Of a stretch of 64,000 nt of DNA, positions 1-7,489 are shown piece after piece (position 1 is the first letter of the stretch; each line of letters opens with the position of its first letter). Source of the stretch: Aradus depressus (taxonomy: Eukaryota > Arthropoda > Insecta > Hemiptera > Aradidae). A program made the position numbers and the translations under genes. Location of the stretch: contig OY759215.1 of assembly GCA_963662175.1 (NCBI GenBank), forward strand, positions 50,361,213-50,425,212, written 5' to 3'. The notes under the pieces are model-generated. The model saw only the letters and a list, made by a program, of their open reading frames with translations. It ran no database searches and was not told the DNA's origin.

Positions 1-20
1 TGTATATTTATATATACTTA

Positions 21-62
<42 letters not shown>
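1..62. repeat. AT-rich (TA)n microsatellite
   Basis: Alternating TA with a few TT interruptions at the window edge. It may extend beyond position 1. Confidence 0.9.
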
Positions 63-65
<3 letters not shown>

Positions 66-207
66 AATAAGTGAAACGAGACAACGAGATTGGATGTACA
101 ACACTATGGAAATACATCAAATGGAGACAATTGACCTTGACAAAACAGGAAACTAGACAGACTATGTTACGATTCAAGCTTTATTTTATTTAAAGAAAAG
201 TGTGTGT

Positions 208-253
208 GGGGGGGGGGGGGGGGGGGGGAGAGAGAGAGAGAGAGAGAGAGAGA
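208..253. repeat. Poly-G run followed by (GA)n microsatellite
   Basis: A run of about 21 G is followed directly by about 12 AG units. The length of the G run is likely polymorphic and prone to sequencing error. Positions 254-595, between this and the first SINE, hold nothing I can assign. Confidence 0.9.
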
Positions 254-595
254 TGCTGGACAAGAGTAGGTATATATCACTGAAAAAGAAAGTTCTTGTA
301 TCCACTGGACATAAAATAGTTTGAACCAAACCTGTTTTTACACACGTATTGACCCTATCGACCCAAACAAAACATAAAATTAAATCATTTTATTATTGTT
401 CATGTCAGAGGTGAGGTAAACGTCTTCAATGAAAAGCTGTTATTTAGTTTCCAGCATACTTTTTTGTTTTATGCAAATATTACATGGCATAAATGGGAAT
501 GGCGATAATTGAAAATTATAATCATAATTTAATAACACTGAAATAACTTTTTCTCTATAGTTCTTCATGAAATTTGAGATAAAGCATTTTTAGAG

Positions 596-755
596 AGATC
601 TGGTAGCTCAAAGGTAGCTTGCGTGTTCACTGAGCTACTTTTAAACCCGACCGAGGCCATTAGGTTTTTATCTGGGAGGTGAAAAAACCTTGAACACGCC
701 TTCCTTCGTATGAAACTTCAAGCGATGGTCCCGAGCCTGTACGATGTCTGATACT
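596..755 (+). mobile_element. SINE-A, 5' half (split by PLE)
   Basis: This is a diverged tRNA-derived head (TAGCTCAAAGGTAG in place of the box A consensus TAGCTCAGTGG), then AAACCCGACCGAGGCC and the SINE-A body up to CGATGGTCCCGAGCCTGTACG. The body stops inside a motif that resumes at 1516, so a single SINE has been interrupted by the insertion at 756-1515. Identity is inferred by comparison with the better copies at 56416-56755 and 28606-28943. Confidence 0.75.
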
Positions 756-776
756 AATAGAAATAAAAGACGTTGT

Positions 777-1194
777 CAAAATAATTCTGGTCGAGGCAAA
801 CGTCAAACAGTGCACAGATTTCCATGCCGTATATCTGATCTGTTCTCTGTTTAAATACAATATTCCTGATGAGAGTTTTAATCTCATCAGGGGGGACACT
901 AGGAAACAGATTTACAACGTCAAAGGAGGCCAATATGGCTCCATCAGGTATCGACATGCCGTCAAGATCTTTTATGAGTTCTCTGCTACTGGACAACGAG
1001 TGCCCCGACCGAAAATCAGTGAAATTTTTAAACAATTTCACTATTCTCTGGGAAACTCGTCCTGAAGGGGCTGTGTTAAAGGAAACAATGGGCCTAATAG
1101 GGTTGTTATCTTTATGTAATTTAACAAGAGAATACATCCTAGGAGCTTGGGGGTTCATCTCTACAAGTGTCTTCTTTTCGCTGGGTTTAAACAA
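777..1194 (-). pseudogene. PLE reverse transcriptase fragment
   Basis: The minus-strand frame reads through about 140 codons with the signature of the Penelope RT fingers and palm: APRMYSLVKLHKDNNPIRPI near residues 17-36, a VSF box next to it, and ILASFDVVNLFPSVPPDEI near residues 87-105, which holds the first catalytic Asp in SFDVVNLF. It ends just after LDQNYF, where a complete RT would continue to the MGSPLSP and YxDD boxes; here it runs into the terminal inverted repeat and stops. The catalytic YxDD box and the GIY-YIG endonuclease are absent, and the 5' end opens with TTG instead of ATG. It is therefore a truncated, inactive remnant. A telomerase or group II RT origin is less likely given the KLHK and SFDVV spacing. 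Confidence 0.85.
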
Positions 1195-1390
1195 AATGGT
1201 TTTTGCATGTTGAGAGAGTGAGTGAACCTGGCTACCCCCACCCCTTAGAGCTATGCCAGTTATCTTCCAACCGCTGTGGTGTGTGGGTGGGTAAGTTAAT
1301 TTTATAATTTCATTTTCTTACTCTGTACTCTGATGCTTTATGAATTATTTATACTTTTTATTATTTGTATTTTGTTACTCTATGATAGAT

Positions 1391-1436
1391 GAACCACTGA
1401 TGATGACGCTGTTGCGTCGAAAACCGGTTCTGGTAT
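1391..1436 (+). ncRNA. Hammerhead ribozyme, type I, PLE-associated
   Basis: All conserved core parts are present. CTGATGA lies at 1397-1403. Helix II is GACGC (1405-1409) paired with GCGTC (1414-1418) around a TGTT loop. GAAA lies at 1419-1422. Helix III is the palindrome AACCGGTT (1422-1429). The predicted cleavage site follows C1430 (a UC site). Helix I is ACCA (1393-1396) paired with TGGT (1431-1434). One base (T1404) is unpaired between CTGATGA and helix II. The short palindromic helix III is the minimal type known from PLE hammerheads, which are thought to work best as dimers. Its orientation is opposite to the RT fragment, consistent with an inverted LTR piece. Activity is not shown by sequence. 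Confidence 0.8.
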
Positions 1437-1515
1437 AAAATAAAACAGTGGGAAGACAACGTCTTTTATTTCTATTAGAAATCTCGTCCCACAATATCTT
1501 ACTATCACATATATG

Positions 1516-1640
1516 GATGTCCGGTACTCTTTAAATACCCCTCCCTATCCAAGGTGAATAAACCTTGGTAGGAAAAATTTAGGAATCCCACTGTAGAATC
1601 GGACCAAAGTCCGACCATGAGTCACAATAACTAACTAAAG
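1516..1640 (+). mobile_element. SINE-A, 3' half
   Basis: This continues the SINE interrupted at 755: GGTACTCTTTAAATACCCCT, then GGTGAATAAA, AAATTTAGGA and ATGAGTCACAATAACTAACT, the 3' tail variant with AACTAACT repeats. It is more diverged than the other copies, so this locus is old. Confidence 0.75.
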
Positions 1641-1728
1641 TATTTTTATCAGCCTATTTCAAACATATATATTTTTATCAGCCTATTTCAAACATACATA
1701 TTTTTATCAGCCTATTTCAAACATATAT
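1641..1728. repeat. 29-bp tandem repeat, three copies
   Basis: Three consecutive units start at 1641, 1670 and 1699, each containing TATTTTTATCAGCCTATTTC and then AAACATA. They abut the tail of the split SINE. Positions 1729-1954 hold nothing assignable. Confidence 0.85.
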
Positions 1729-1954
1729 ATTTTGAGCGGAGGTTGACATTTCTGGCTGAATGGTTGACATTTCTAGGAAGGTCTATTGAACCAAAAATGT
1801 AGCATATTAAATTCCCAGATCTTTTTGTAACATACAAACTTTTTGTACAAGCAACGAGAACGGCGATTTTGTTTATAAATGTTGACTCTCTCCTAGCCCG
1901 CCAGTATAGATGTTAAGACAGCACCAACAGTCTGCGTAGTCACATCTAACGTAT

Positions 1955-2138
1955 GGTTTCCTTCGTATGTTAGGACATAGTAGGCTATCCTGGACATTTC
2001 CAGGGGCATGTCGATTGAATATAATGCATTGGTGAAGTTATATATAAACCACACAACGACGAACAGCTCACCAATGCATTCTATCCATCGACATGTCCCT
2101 GAAAATGTCCAGGATAGTAGGATACAGACGAAGAAAAC
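1955..2138. repeat. Inverted repeat with ~80-bp arms
   Basis: The left arm 1955-2034 and right arm 2069-2138 are imperfect reverse complements (shared core TATCCTGGACATTT and GACATGTCGAT) with a spacer of about 34 bp. The whole can fold into a hairpin. It may be a small foldback or MITE-like element, but no convincing target duplication was found. Confidence 0.7.
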
Positions 2139-2182
2139 CATAATAATATATATTATATAATATATATACATATATATCGATA

Positions 2183-2544
2183 CAGTAGTTTAGAAGTGGG
2201 ACAACTCAAAAAAACTAATTTTTGAGTTGTCATCATTTTCTTATACAAGTTTTCACCCTCTTTCATATTCTGAACTCGGATAATTGAAAATACAAAATTG
2301 AGGGCTTAAAATGTACATAACCATAGAATTTTCATTTTTTCCCAGATGTTTAGTTTCAGAAACATGATAATTTGAAATCTTTAATACTGATTTATGAACC
2401 TGTGAACCCTCATAAATGTAGTTGCATTCGAATATGAAACGAAAACAAGAAGTTCAGAAGCTACTTTTTAAGAAGCGAACGAAACTTTCAAATGCGTTTT
2501 TTCAAAAATCAATAGTTATGAGATATCCCACTTCTGAACTACTG
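2183..2544. mobile_element. Tc1/mariner-type MITE, 362 bp
   Basis: The terminal inverted repeats begin CAGTAGTTTAGAAGTGGGA on the left and, read on the opposite strand, CAGTAGTTCAGAAGTGGGA on the right. TA lies immediately outside each end, as expected for a Tc1/mariner target. The interior is AT-rich with no transposase. The surrounding TATATATCGA and TCGATATATG are themselves palindromic, so the target may have been a TA-rich palindrome. Confidence 0.7.
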
Positions 2545-2792
2545 TATCGATATATGTATATATACAGGGTGGGCTGGTGCATGAAAATACCGGCCTCCCA
2601 GTTTCCTTAGCAACTCTAACAGTACTCCCGTAGTCTAATCCTCAAAAATCTTCCTCTAAGATCAAAAATGTGGAATCTCGTCCGAGCATATCCCAGGCAT
2701 CTGTTGTATGGTTAAAAACCCTGGCTACGAACCTGAAAGAAGTCCGTGACAGTTGCATCTGTAGCCAAACGATCTTTGTCCTTATGTTTTGA

Positions 2793-3041
2793 CTCTGGGT
2801 TCTAAAGAATTCAAAAGAAGATGACGCAAAATGCGCTGATCTACTCCATCCTAGTGAAACCGCACCTCCCTTTCGCCTTTACAACAACCTTCGTTACTAT
2901 TCAGATGACTATTCTCCAGAAGGACCTTTGAATAGGTTCCCCTCTATAGAGGTTCGACAGGACATAGCACCAGGTGAGGATGGAACAGGTTTGGTAGTTC
3001 CGGATCCTCGCAGGCGGCCCTCCGGACATCCCCTTATGTAA
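2793..3041 (+). CDS. Unidentified open frame of ~82 codons
   Basis: This frame runs from just after a TGA to TAA at 3039-3041 without an initial ATG. Its translation has balanced composition unlike the AT-driven frames nearby, including KCADLLHPSETAPPFRLYNN, YYSDDYSPEGPL, FPSIEVRQDIAPGEDGTG and PDPRRRPSGHPLM. A pyrimidine-rich stretch ending in TTCTAAAG (2801-2807) could serve as a splice acceptor, so it could be a terminal exon; it could equally be a relic of a mobile-element gag. I do not recognise a family. The flanks 2545-2792 and 3042-3433 show nothing else. Confidence 0.2.
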   Translation, partial: LWVLKNSKEDDAKCADLLHPSETAPPFRLYNNLRYYSDDYSPEGPLNRFPSIEVRQDIAPGEDGTGLVVPDPRRRPSGHPLM

Positions 3042-3433
3042 CCTCCCTCTGGCTGCCACGCCGGTCACTACTTTCTCCTAGATTAGTTACCTAACGTGGG
3101 GGTCATCCCAATCAGAAGCCCCACCAGAGCCAAATCAACAGGTGGTCCCTTTCTTCAAGAACACAACAATGCACGGAGCTATTCACACGTACACAAGGAG
3201 CTGAAGGAATCCTCATCTGAAAAAACTATGAATGATATATATATATTTTTTTTGGTGTTGAAAAAAATTCTTGATAAATCTACAAAATACCCCATTGGTT
3301 AGCACTGACTGAAAGCTCAACAAAAATTGGCCCTATTATAGTTCAAACCTTTCTTGAAAAAAACATATTTGTCAATTTAGGTACTACGTCAGAACAAAAT
3401 AGTAGTAAATCTTGTATTAGATAGTTATTATAC

Positions 3434-3766
3434 CATGCCCGGGCTTCAACTACGAGGTTATATAACGGCCTCTACTACCAGAGCGCTCTATCGTCACTCT
3501 GGTGGACATGAGCCCGACTGTACTGAGGGACTCCTAAATTTTGCCTACCCTAACATTTTCATTCACCTAGAGCAGGGATCTTTAACGAGTACCTGACATC
3601 GTACAGACTCGGGACCATCGCTTAACGTCCCATCCGAATGACGGCGTGCTTAAGTTTATTTTATCTCCCAGATAAAATAAATAAACTAAGGACCTCGGCC
3701 GGGTTTCGAACCCACGACCTTGAGCTCAGAAGGCAAGCACGCATACCACTGAGCTACCGGCGCCCC
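3434..3766 (-). mobile_element. SINE-A copy
   Basis: On the minus strand it starts GGGGCGCCGGTAGCTCAGTGG (box A TAGCTCAGTGG), continues to GGGTTCGAAACCCGGCC (box B GGTTCGAAACC), then the family body with GATAAAATAAACTTAAGCAC and GCTCTGGTAGTAGAGGC, ending GCCCGGGCATGG. It is nearly full length. The usual GACTCAT tail motif and TTAGG units are missing, and no clear target duplication was found. Confidence 0.85.
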
Positions 3767-5094
3767 TAAAAAATCTGATATTAAAATGTGTAGTAAGATA
3801 GATGCAATATGCAAATTTTAAATACCTAACTAGCCGTTAACTCTTAATGTGAGTAAAAAAAAATCGCCATCTTTTTCAGAAGAAAAAATGATACTTGTAC
3901 ATCAGAAAGTAATTTTCTGCTTAGAAATCGAGCCAAACAACTGAGCCTGTTTGTCGAAACACTATGACCTCTTCCCGCTTTTTTAAACTAGCCGTGTTGT
4001 CACACAACTTTTGTTAACAACGAAGAATGGACTATTGTTAACAATTGTAACATACTGCAAGATTTTTTTACCAATTTCTATTTTTTTTTTTACAATATAT
4101 GAAAATGATGCTTTGTACATTAAAATTCCTAGGTTTTTCACTGAGAACACTTTTTGTAAGTGGATTAAAACAAATAAGGACATTTGTTGTAATATCGAAA
4201 ATATATGGACAATTTAATATGTAAGTAAAAATGACAATGCAGAGGGCAGTGTAAAAGGTGGAGGCCAGGATGTAATGGAGCCAAAAGGGAGAAGGATGAC
4301 GTCAGCAGCAATACCACGTAAGGAAGGCTGTGGGTCACCTGACATAGGTAGCCAATTGGTGTACAGGAAAGTTTACCGGCGGAAGAATGGCGGGAGGATG
4401 TTGGAGAGCTAGAGACGCACCCAGCTAGCTTAACTTCAAAGTCACCTTCGTAGAGGGAGGATCGTGTTACCCAGTCGCCTTCAAGGAGGATGGACGAGTT
4501 GGTGGAGATCCCAACTATTTGAGATGTGAGTTTTGTACAACTTTGTGTCAGTCACAATTTTTATTACATGAAACGATCCTGAAATAAAGAAAGAAGTGAA
4601 AACGTGTATCAAGTTTAACGTAGAGTCAGTTGGTTTGCCAAGATTATCAACAGTTTTGATTATGATAACAACTATATTATTACAAAGCAAAAACATAGAA
4701 TTATGAAACTAATAATCGGCTTCTTTTTAACAATCTATAACAATTATTTATTCAAAGGCATGGGTTGACAAAAAATGAGCATAAACATTATTTTATGAAA
4801 TCTGATATAATAGTGAGTAAAATATGTGCAAAAAATAATAATAATAAATTAGCTCAAGATTCCCCGAAACACCATCGCGAGGAGGCTATCCTGGTCCCTT
4901 TAAAGAGGGTAGAGGCCACGATAATCCGGGGGAATCCCTGTGCCTCCTTGCTCTGCTAGCTTCTGACCAGCAGTGGTGGCAGACCGAGAGATATACGAAG
5001 AGCTGAATGTGAGTGAATACATGAGGTAAGAAAATGGCCTTTGTCAGCACTCCCTAAATAGTAGCTACATACTTACTTTAATGTAACAGGTCTC
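3767..5094. other. No gene recognised
   Basis: Mostly AT-rich. A GC-richer block at about 4230-4500 and another at about 4855-5010 stand out (CGCGAGGAGG, GCTCTGCTAGC, GGTGGCAGACC) but carry no frame or motif that I can assign. They could be 5' exons or old repeat fragments. Confidence 0.4.
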
Positions 5095-5365
5095 TCGATC
5101 AGCTCTGCCTCAATCTTCAGGGAGAATTGTCGGGAATGGGATGACAAAGATTGTGCAAAGGGATTTTCATGTAACAAAAGTTTTGAATGGAAGTTTATAA
5201 AATGTGACTTGATGAGATTGTTGACAAAAGGAATTTTAAGGTTGTTATAGAGCGTGAGATTAGAAACTTAGAAGGGTGCATCGACAATTGTTCTTAGGAC
5301 TTTGGATTGAAAGAACTGGATGCGCTTGGTGTTAGATGGCTTAGCACAACGGTATAGTTCATAGT
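5095..5365 (-). pseudogene. Decayed Jockey ORF2 C-terminus
   Basis: Minus-strand translation gives CAKPSNTKRIQFFQSKVLRT, then IVDAPF, a stop, VSNLTLYNNLKIPFVNNLIK and LLHENPFAQSLSSHSRQ. This aligns closely with the end of the intact element downstream (KRIQSFQSKVLRIIVDAPF, VSNLTLHNDLKVPFV). It is a relic of the same family as the element at 5706-10811, lying just upstream in the opposite orientation. The in-frame stop and missing catalytic region make it inactive. The short region 5366-5693 before the intact element shows nothing else. Confidence 0.75.
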
Positions 5366-6117
5366 TTTCGTATAGCTATTGAGAAGTTGCGAAAAAAATA
5401 GTTATAGACGCATTAGAACTTGTAAATTCAACTCCACTACATAAATGTATATACTTATGTTGGCCTTGATATTTCTTAATGACACCAGAGCATTTTTTGA
5501 AAATATTAATTAAACAAATGAGTAGAAAGCAATGAAAGGGTAATCTAAAAATCATTCAAGTGACAACTAATCAAATGTAATTATTGGGAATGACTGGGCA
5601 GCAAGTTGAGAGCAGGTCCGTCTAAGGGTAGAGGAGAGGAAGAACCGGAGACAAGAACGAGAACAGAGGCTGCCCTGACTTGGAATCAACCTTAGTGTCT
5701 TTCCAGTTGATCTCCGTACCTTGAACAGTGAGCATCCATTTTGTAGCTCCGTGATAAAACTACTTTGAACTTGTTTCTGTTTTGTTTTTATTTTCTGTTT
5801 TTCTTTTATTTAAATACTATTATCATTCTACTATTATCTTCATTGTTTTTATTTGTTTTGGAGCTTTTGTGTTTTTGAACAATGTGCAAGTGAGTTGACT
5901 TTCGTTTCTTTTTATGATTGTTTTGCTTTCTTAATTAATTGAATTGACTCCGACTTATTTTTCTATTTCTTTTTTTTTTTTATTTTTTTTATTAATTTAT
6001 TGTTTTAGTGTGTGTTATTTTGATATTTTCTTTTTCGAATGCAAGGTTATCAATCTTATCTCTAAATTAGCAATTCTGGAGACTTATATACCTACTCTTA
6101 ATTCGTGACGTCACAAC

Positions 6118-6190
6118 GAAACCTGGGTGTCCGAGGGAGCTAAGGCGCTGCTTGGAGTGCAGAAGGTACCCGGTTCGAAACCAGCCAGTC
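6118..6190 (+). other. tRNA-Ser-like segment inside the Jockey 5' UTR
   Basis: The sequence contains a class II tRNA-like box A region (GTCCGAGGGAGCTAAGGCG), a 4-bp anticodon stem CTGC/GCAG (6148-6151 and 6159-6162) closing a 7-base loop TTGGAGT whose middle triplet GGA would read serine, and a box B GGTTCGAAACC (6172-6182). CTGG near 6122 can pair with CCAG near 6181. The T stem is imperfect, so it is a tRNA-derived relic, not a functional tRNA gene. It lies about 410 bases into the element and about 70 bases before ORF1. It could be an acquired tRNA or SINE head and might act as an internal polymerase III promoter; that is inference. Confidence 0.55.
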
Positions 6191-6259
6191 GTTTTATTTT
6201 GTTTATTATTTTTTTTTTTTTACTTTTTTTTCTTAAAATTTTTTTATTTATTTTTTTAA

Positions 6260-7489
6260 ATGGGAAAGAAGAGACCGAGACGTTGTGCACCTTCCCCGTC
6301 TTCCCCAACGACCAACAGGACCAGAAAAAAATCTACCGGTTCTCTACATAGTGAACCAACCGCGACAACAACCACCCACAACCCATTCTCACCACTGTCA
6401 GTGGATGATGAAGACAGACAGCCAAGTCAACAGCAACCACAGGAAAAACCGAAGCCCCCACCGATCTTCATCCGCGGTATTAGAGAGTTCACCGAAACTT
6501 GCAAACTAATCAAATCAGTCATAAAACCAGGACAATTTATATGTCAAACAAACACAAAAGAGACTAAAATACTGGTTTCAACTCCCGAGGACTATAGAGT
6601 TCTAATACAAGAATTGCGGAAGTCCAAGATGGACTTTCACACCTACCAACTGAAGGAAGACCGAGCATATAGGGTCGTGCTGAGGCATCTGCACCCGACG
6701 ACGCCCATTGATCTCATTAAAAGAGAACTAGAAGAGATCGGGTTCACAGTTCGGAACGTGGCGGGAGTGAGACACCCAGTCAATAAGGTGGCACTGCCAT
6801 TGTTCTTTGTGGATTTAGAACCTAAGGACAACTACAAAGAAATCTTCAATGTAACTACCCTGGTCTACACAAAGATCAAGGTGGAGGAGCCCCACAAGAG
6901 GCAGGACATCCCACAGTGCCACCGATGTCAGGAATACGGACATACCAAAGGCTACTGCAGCCATCCCGTCCGTTGCGTAAAGTGCGCCGGTAACCACCCA
7001 ACAGAGACGTGTAGGAAGCCAGCAGATATCCCCGCCAAATGCGTGCTCTGCAACGGAGAACACCCAGCTTGCTACAGGGGCTGCACAGTTTACAGAGACC
7101 TGCAGCGCCTCAAAAGAACCAGTCCTAAGGCTGCCAAGCCGGCCCCCCTATACCCACACTCCAGCGACATCACCCGACAGGGACCAGCCACGATCCTTCC
7201 AACTCCACCAGCTCGCCTCTCTCAGGCGTTGCCAGGACCAACTCGACCCACACCCTCAGCTCCTCAAGCCTCACCAGGATCTCACCAACAACCATCTTCA
7301 GCGTCCTACTCCCAGATGATGCGTGGTAGGGCCGCGCCACCTCAGTCTTCATTCATCCCAGCACCTCCCTCCGCTTCAGACCTGACTTCCATCCTTACTT
7401 CCTTTATGGCCAAAATTCAGGAGATGTTCACGCAAATGTTCACTCTCCTGACAGCATCCATGACCTCACTTCCCAATAGACCCCAATGA
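6260..7489 (+). CDS. Jockey ORF1, gag-like RNA-binding protein (409 aa)
   Basis: ORF1 proteins bind element RNA and form ribonucleoprotein particles needed for retrotransposition. The N-terminus is basic and Ser/Thr/Pro-rich (MGKKRPRRCAPSPSSP). Residues about 140-215 resemble the PRE_C2HC region typical of Jockey ORF1 (IDLIKRELEEIGFTV, then LPLFFVDLEPKDNYKEIFNV). Three zinc knuckles follow at residues 220-275: CHRCQEYGHTKGYC, CVKCAGNHPTETC and CVLCNGEHPACYRGC. The tail is Pro/Gln-rich with a hydrophobic helix near the end. The start ATG at 6260 is chosen because it opens the frame with TAAATGG context and precedes the whole conserved region. The stop overlaps the ORF2 start (ATGA), suggesting termination-reinitiation. 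Length is usual for the clade and no frameshift is seen. Confidence 0.93.
   Translation: MGKKRPRRCAPSPSSPTTNRTRKKSTGSLHSEPTATTTTHNPFSPLSVDDEDRQPSQQQPQEKPKPPPIFIRGIREFTETCKLIKSVIKPGQFICQTNTKETKILVSTPEDYRVLIQELRKSKMDFHTYQLKEDRAYRVVLRHLHPTTPIDLIKRELEEIGFTVRNVAGVRHPVNKVALPLFFVDLEPKDNYKEIFNVTTLVYTKIKVEEPHKRQDIPQCHRCQEYGHTKGYCSHPVRCVKCAGNHPTETCRKPADIPAKCVLCNGEHPACYRGCTVYRDLQRLKRTSPKAAKPAPLYPHSSDITRQGPATILPTPPARLSQALPGPTRPTPSAPQASPGSHQQPSSASYSQMMRGRAAPPQSSFIPAPPSASDLTSILTSFMAKIQEMFTQMFTLLTASMTSLPNRPQ

Larger units (their letters stand above)
756..1515 (-). mobile_element. Penelope-like element (PLE) inserted in SINE-A
   Basis: A 760-bp insertion interrupts SINE-A. It is flanked by an imperfect 13-bp duplication of target sequence (GATGTCTGATACT at 743-755 and GATGTCCGGTACT at 1516-1528). 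Inside are a PLE-type reverse-transcriptase fragment on the minus strand and a hammerhead ribozyme motif on the plus strand. A 24-bp inverted repeat (752-776 against 1454-1478, core GACAACGTCTTTTATTTC) lies close to both ends. Penelope elements are known for inverted partial LTRs and for hammerheads in those LTRs, so the layout fits a truncated PLE with one inverted terminal piece. The TSD mismatches suggest an old event. Confidence 0.8.

Noticed and set aside
6127..6351. 74-codon frame upstream of and overlapping ORF1
   Set aside because: It reads through the tRNA-like segment and a T-run in another frame of ORF1; a shadow without features of its own.
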